Part shown: one piece after another, positions 60,848 to 64,000 of the stretch | Numbering within the stretch: position 1 is the stretch's first letter | Layout of the letters: each line of letters starts with the position of its first letter | Assembly: GCA_965199105.1 (NCBI GenBank) | Contig: CBDAQO010000002.1 | Location: forward strand, 2,790,001-2,854,000 | Source of the DNA: LMUY01 sp965199105 | Lineage (GTDB): Bacteria; Pseudomonadota; Alphaproteobacteria; Acetobacterales; Acetobacteraceae | Length of the DNA: 64,000 nucleotides | Direction of reading: 5' to 3' | Position numbers and translations under genes: made by a program | The notes under the pieces: generated by a model | Database searches by the model: none | Told to the model about the DNA's origin: nothing | The model's input: the letters and a program-made list of their open reading frames with translations, nothing else

Positions 60848-62359
60848 ATGGGCAGCGATCGCGTCCTGGTCATCGGCGCGGGCGTGGGCGGCCTGGTCGC
60901 CGCGCTCGAACTCGCCGCCGCTGGGCGGGACGTGCTGGTGCTGGAGCGCGCGGCCACGCCGGGGGGCAAGATGCGCCAGGTGGTGGCCGGAGGTGTCGCC
61001 CTCGACGCCGGGCCGACCGTACTCACCATGCGCTGGGTGTTCGAGGAGATCTTCGCCGCCGCCGGCGCCTCCTTCGCCGACGCGGTAACGCTGCGCCCCG
61101 CCGCCCTGCTGGCCCGGCACGCTTGGTCCGACACCGAACGGCTCGACCTGTTTGCCGACATCGCCCAGTCCGCCGACGCGATCGGGCGGCTGGCCGGGGC
61201 GGCGGAGGCACGCGGCTACCGCCAGTTCTGCGACCGCGCGCGCCGCACGTTCGAACTGCTGGACGCCCCGTTCATCCGCGCCGCCCGCCCCAGCCCGGTC
61301 TCGCTGGCGGCGGCCGGCGGGGTCGGTATGCTGGGCATCGCGCCGTTCGCCGGGCTGTGGTCGATGCTGGGCGAGTATTTCCAGGATCCGCGCCTGCGCC
61401 AGTTGTTCGGCCGCTACGCCACCTATTGCGGCTCCAACCCGTTCCTCGCCCCCGCCACCCTGGCCTTGATCGCGCATGTGGAGCGGGAGGGCGTATGGCT
61501 GGTGGAAGGCGGGATGCACCAGGTGGCGCTGGCGCTGGCGGCACTGGCCGAACGCCGCGGCGCGGTGTTGCGCTACCAGGCCCCGGTTGCCGGCATCCTG
61601 GTGGAGCGCGGCCGCGCCGCCGGCGTGCAACTGGAGGATGGCGAGTGCATCGCCGCCGCCGCCGTGGTGGTGAATGCGGACGCCGGGGCGGTCGGCGCGG
61701 GCGTGCTGGGCAGCGCGGCGGCCCGCGCCGTGCCCGCCTTGCCGCCGCGGCAACGCTCCCTCTCCGCCGTCACCTGGGCGATGCTGGCCGAGACCGAGGG
61801 GTTCGACCTGGCGCGCCACACCGTGTTCTTCTCGCGCGACTACGCCGCCGAGTTCGACGCACTCGCCCGCGGCGCCCTGCCGCCCGACCCCACCGTCTAC
61901 CTCTGCGCGCAGGACCGTGACCCGGCGGTGCCAACCGGGCCCGAACGCCTGCTCTGCCTGGTGAACGCCCCGCCCACCGCCGACCACCACCCCGCCCGCC
62001 CCGAGGAGATCGCCGAATGCACCCAGCTTATGACCGCGCAACTGACCCGCTGCGGCCTGACGCTGCGCCCGCAGGCAACGGTGGTGACCACGCCCACCGA
62101 GTGGGAGGCGATGTTCCCGCGGACGGGGGGCGCGCTGTATGGCCAGGCGCTGGACGGCTGGCGGGCGCCGTTCCGCCGCATGGGGGCGAGGACGCGGCTG
62201 CCGGGCTTGCTGATGGCGGGCGGCGGGGTGCATCCGGGCCCGGGCGTGCCGATGGCGGCGCTGTCGGGCCGGATGGCAGCCGCCGCAGCGATGCAGCACC
62301 GCGGTTCGACCGCCCCGTCCCGCCGCGTGGCTACGCCTGGTGGTATGTCGACGCGCTGA
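60848..62359 (+). CDS. crtD: Hydroxyneurosporene/methoxyneurosporene desaturase
   Basis: CrtD introduces the C3,4 double bond in hydroxylated or methoxylated acyclic carotenoids. The 503-residue flavoprotein has VLVIGAGVGGLVAALELAAA (FAD-binding), AGRDVLVLERAATPGGKMRQ, and a C-terminal LPGLLMAGGGVHPGPGVPMA typical of phytoene-desaturase-type enzymes. AGGAGGG lies five bases before ATG 60848. The last 20 or so codons (after SGRMAAAAAM) are unlike the family and overlap the first conserved codons of crtC in another frame, so the normal crtD end may have been altered. Confidence 0.94.
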   Translation: MGSDRVLVIGAGVGGLVAALELAAAGRDVLVLERAATPGGKMRQVVAGGVALDAGPTVLTMRWVFEEIFAAAGASFADAVTLRPAALLARHAWSDTERLDLFADIAQSADAIGRLAGAAEARGYRQFCDRARRTFELLDAPFIRAARPSPVSLAAAGGVGMLGIAPFAGLWSMLGEYFQDPRLRQLFGRYATYCGSNPFLAPATLALIAHVEREGVWLVEGGMHQVALALAALAERRGAVLRYQAPVAGILVERGRAAGVQLEDGECIAAAAVVVNADAGAVGAGVLGSAAARAVPALPPRQRSLSAVTWAMLAETEGFDLARHTVFFSRDYAAEFDALARGALPPDPTVYLCAQDRDPAVPTGPERLLCLVNAPPTADHHPARPEEIAECTQLMTAQLTRCGLTLRPQATVVTTPTEWEAMFPRTGGALYGQALDGWRAPFRRMGARTRLPGLLMAGGGVHPGPGVPMAALSGRMAAAAAMQHRGSTAPSRRVATPGGMSTR

Positions 62360-63240
62360 GCGACGATGGCCAGCACGGCCTGACCGTAATCGCGTTCGTC
62401 GGCAGCGTGTTTTCGCCCTACTACGCCTGGGCGCGGCGCGGCGGCGCGCTGGCCGACCCGGCGCGGTTCTGCGCCATGAACGTGGCGCTGTATGGGCCCG
62501 GCGGCCGCTGGGCGATGACCGAGCGCGGCGCTGCCACCCGGACAGCCACGACGTTGGCGATCGGCCGCTCCTCCCTGTCCTGGGACGGCGCCGCCCTGGC
62601 GCTGCGGCTGGACGAGCGCTGCGCCCCCATCCCACGCCGGGTCCGCGGCACCGTCCGCCTGCACCCCGGCGCGGTCTATGGCCGCCGCTTCACCCTGGAC
62701 GCCGCCGGCCTGCACCGATGGCAGCCGATCGCCCCCGGCGCCAGGGTGGAGGTGGCGCTGGACCGCCCCAACCTAGCCTGGTCCGGCCCGGCCTACTTCG
62801 ACACCAACGACGGCGACGGCCCGCTCGAGGAGGCGTTCAAGAGCTGGGAATGGTCCCGCACCAGCACACCCGCCGGCGCCGCGGTGCTCTACGAGGCCCA
62901 ACGCCGCGACGGCACCAGCCAATGCCTGGCGCTACGCTTCGACGGCGCCGGCGCGGTGAACCCATTCGAGCCGCCCGCGCTGGTGGGGCTCCCCGCGACC
63001 CGGCTATGGCGCATCCCCCGCAGCACGCGTGCGGAAGGCGGAGCCGCGGTGGTGAAGACGCTGGAGGACACCCCGTTCTACGCCCGCTCGGTGCTTCGGA
63101 CGCGGCTTGGCGGCGAGGCGGTGACGGCGGTGCATGAGAGCTTGTCGCTGGACCGGTTCCGCCGGGCTTGGGTGCAGGCGATGCTCCCGTTTCGCGTGCC
63201 GCGGGCGATGGGGGTTAGGGGGAGGGGCGTGGATTTGTGA
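62101..63240 (+). CDS. crtC: Hydroxyneurosporene synthase (carotenoid 1,2-hydratase)
   Basis: CrtC adds water to the psi end of neurosporene or lycopene. Family similarity begins near 62302 with PRFDRPVPPRGYAWWYVDAL and goes on with VIAFVGSVFSPYYAWARRGG, NVALYGPGGRWAMTERGAA, RLDERCAPIPRRVRGTVRLH, FDTNDGDGPLEEAFKSWEWS. No ATG, GTG or TTG lies near that point in frame. The nearest upstream starts are GTG 62101, used here, and ATG 62017, both deep in crtD; the nearest downstream is GTG 62407, inside the conserved region. A non-standard start, ribosomal shift from crtD or a sequence error would explain this. Confidence 0.85.
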   Translation: MGGDVPADGGRAVWPGAGRLAGAVPPHGGEDAAAGLADGGRRGASGPGRADGGAVGPDGSRRSDAAPRFDRPVPPRGYAWWYVDALSDDGQHGLTVIAFVGSVFSPYYAWARRGGALADPARFCAMNVALYGPGGRWAMTERGAATRTATTLAIGRSSLSWDGAALALRLDERCAPIPRRVRGTVRLHPGAVYGRRFTLDAAGLHRWQPIAPGARVEVALDRPNLAWSGPAYFDTNDGDGPLEEAFKSWEWSRTSTPAGAAVLYEAQRRDGTSQCLALRFDGAGAVNPFEPPALVGLPATRLWRIPRSTRAEGGAAVVKTLEDTPFYARSVLRTRLGGEAVTAVHESLSLDRFRRAWVQAMLPFRVPRAMGVRGRGVDL

Positions 63241-63334
63241 GGTGTGTGCGGCCGGTTTGCGCCTCATGTCGGTCGTTCCGCGGTCCGGCACGGCCTGCGG
63301 ATAGCAGACGTTCATCCACCTTGAGCGGCCCGGG

Positions 63335-64000
63335 CTACCGCGTCTGCAAATCAGATGTAAATTCCGCTTCGAGCGTCGGGTCATCCCGCGTTGAGAAGTC
63401 ACCGACCGTGTAAGCCTCGTCATCGAGGTCGGGTGCGATCATTACGGTAGCAAAAATGATTTGGTGGTCGACTTTGCTCATGGACGACACCCTCGCGATC
63501 TGCATTTGGATGTTGTGGCTCCGCTGCGGTTCCATCCCCTTGTCTTCAATAGTGTCAATTAGACAAAAGCGCGGATGTCTAAAAAAACTATGCTTCATTG
63601 CTGCTGCCAAGAGACCGACAATGAAGCTCGTTTTGAGCACTACCCGCGAGCTTGCGGAAAAGTAACTCTGCCCATCGACGGTTATGCGGTTGGTTCCAAA
63701 GTCGAACTCCACACGCTTCGGGTCTTCGAAAGCGTCCTGCCTGCGCAGGTCGTGCCGCAATAGATCTCCAATCTCTTCGGCTACTGCAGTGTAGCCCCGC
63801 GCCAGCCGGCCTTCTTGCGAAGCGCGCAGGGTCTCGTTGCGTGATTGCAGCTTGGTCATTGACTGATTGAGTTCTTCCTTACGGCGCGAAATCTGGTGAA
63901 GTTTCTCCACCATGGCCCTGCGGCGTTCCAACTCCTCCAGTTGGTGATCGAGATAGCCGGCCTCTCTGTGCAGTGCGCGCAAACGATCTCTGGCGTCTGT
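63335..64000 (-). CDS. C-terminal part of a coiled-coil, ABC/SMC-like ATPase; partial at right edge
   Basis: The last 222 codons of a minus-strand gene with no start inside the window. A charged helix (EELERRRAMVEKLHQISRRK to QSRNETLRASQ) ends a coiled coil; the globular end has YFSASSRVVLKTSFIVGLLA, in the place of an ABC signature, CLIDTIEDKGMEPQR as a Walker B/D-loop-like strand, and HQIIFATVMIAPDLDD. This fits the C-terminal half of RecF/SMC-like ATPases. The visible DNA has lower G+C than the photosynthesis genes and may be acquired. Function unknown. Confidence 0.6.
   Translation of the reverse strand, partial: TDARDRLRALHREAGYLDHQLEELERRRAMVEKLHQISRRKEELNQSMTKLQSRNETLRASQEGRLARGYTAVAEEIGDLLRHDLRRQDAFEDPKRVEFDFGTNRITVDGQSYFSASSRVVLKTSFIVGLLAAAMKHSFFRHPRFCLIDTIEDKGMEPQRSHNIQMQIARVSSMSKVDHQIIFATVMIAPDLDDEAYTVGDFSTRDDPTLEAEFTSDLQTR

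Noticed and set aside
1..64000. CRISPR arrays, tRNA or rRNA genes, insertion sequences
   Set aside because: No regularly spaced repeats, cloverleaf-like sequence with CCA end, or transposase-like product was found on reading both strands.

Overview
The window is G+C-rich bacterial DNA (about two thirds G+C by eye) from an anoxygenic phototrophic alphaproteobacterium. The right third carries a photosynthesis gene cluster: carotenoid genes crtC, crtD, crtE and crtF, bacteriochlorophyllide genes bchC, bchX, bchY and bchZ, and pufB, pufA, pufL, pufM and pufC, with hemC directly behind pufC. Quinone-type L and M subunits, a tetraheme PufC, and methoxylated-carotenoid genes fit purple non-sulfur bacteria. 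A member of the Acetobacteraceae (Rhodopila-like) is my best guess, but this rests on gene content and style, not on a database comparison.

Layout. 1-2781: housekeeping operon ffh-rpsP-rimM-trmD (minus strand; trmD runs off the left edge). 3260-3835: a PAP2 phosphatase. 3798-15323: a surface-glycan cluster on the minus strand (manC, FkbM methyltransferase, two-domain glycosyltransferase, Fcl-like reductase, zinc-ribbon methyltransferase, gmd, rmd, flippase-like membrane protein), interrupted at 8591-10420 by a divergent SDR/XRE-regulator pair. 15486-20238: cytochrome c peroxidase, chemoreceptor, VOC protein, solute-binding-like protein, CBS protein. 20252-28348: GH63 and debranching-type glycosidases, then two more glycosyltransferases. 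28500-31400: a secreted protein, two crotonase-fold proteins and a GST. 31427-36477: a SARP-like BTAD/TPR regulator divergent from a FIST-sensor/degenerate-kinase pair. 36543-38404: a desaturase and a gene-poor stretch of lower G+C. 38405-50422: mostly ordinary metabolism (Lrp, MBL hydrolase, RlmM, prolyl aminopeptidase, two DUF4142 proteins, PgpA, lytic transglycosylase, dapA, smpB, aldolase, hemC). 50433-63240: photosynthesis genes. 63335-64000: the C-terminal part of a coiled-coil ATPase running off the right edge, in DNA of visibly lower G+C.

How the genes work together. ManC makes GDP-mannose; Gmd converts it to GDP-4-keto-6-deoxymannose; Rmd reduces that to GDP-D-rhamnose, while an Fcl homologue that has lost the epimerase cysteine may make another product. 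The glycosyltransferases and methyltransferases would assemble and decorate a deoxyhexose-containing surface glycan. In the photosynthesis block, crtEF-bchCXYZ-pufBALMC-hemC forms one dense minus-strand superoperon with stop/start overlaps, two PpsR/CrtJ-like operators at its promoters, and a classic hairpin between pufA and pufL. crtD and crtC leave divergently from crtE.

The most unusual observations are: the FIST protein translationally coupled to a kinase-like protein without phospho-acceptor histidine or recognisable ATP-binding boxes, the Fcl homologue without its cysteine, two adjacent crotonases lacking the usual glutamates, the fused GT4/fucosyltransferase-like enzyme, the missing conventional crtC start, and the paired palindromes at 43423-43526. 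I saw no tRNA, rRNA, CRISPR array, insertion sequence or prophage.
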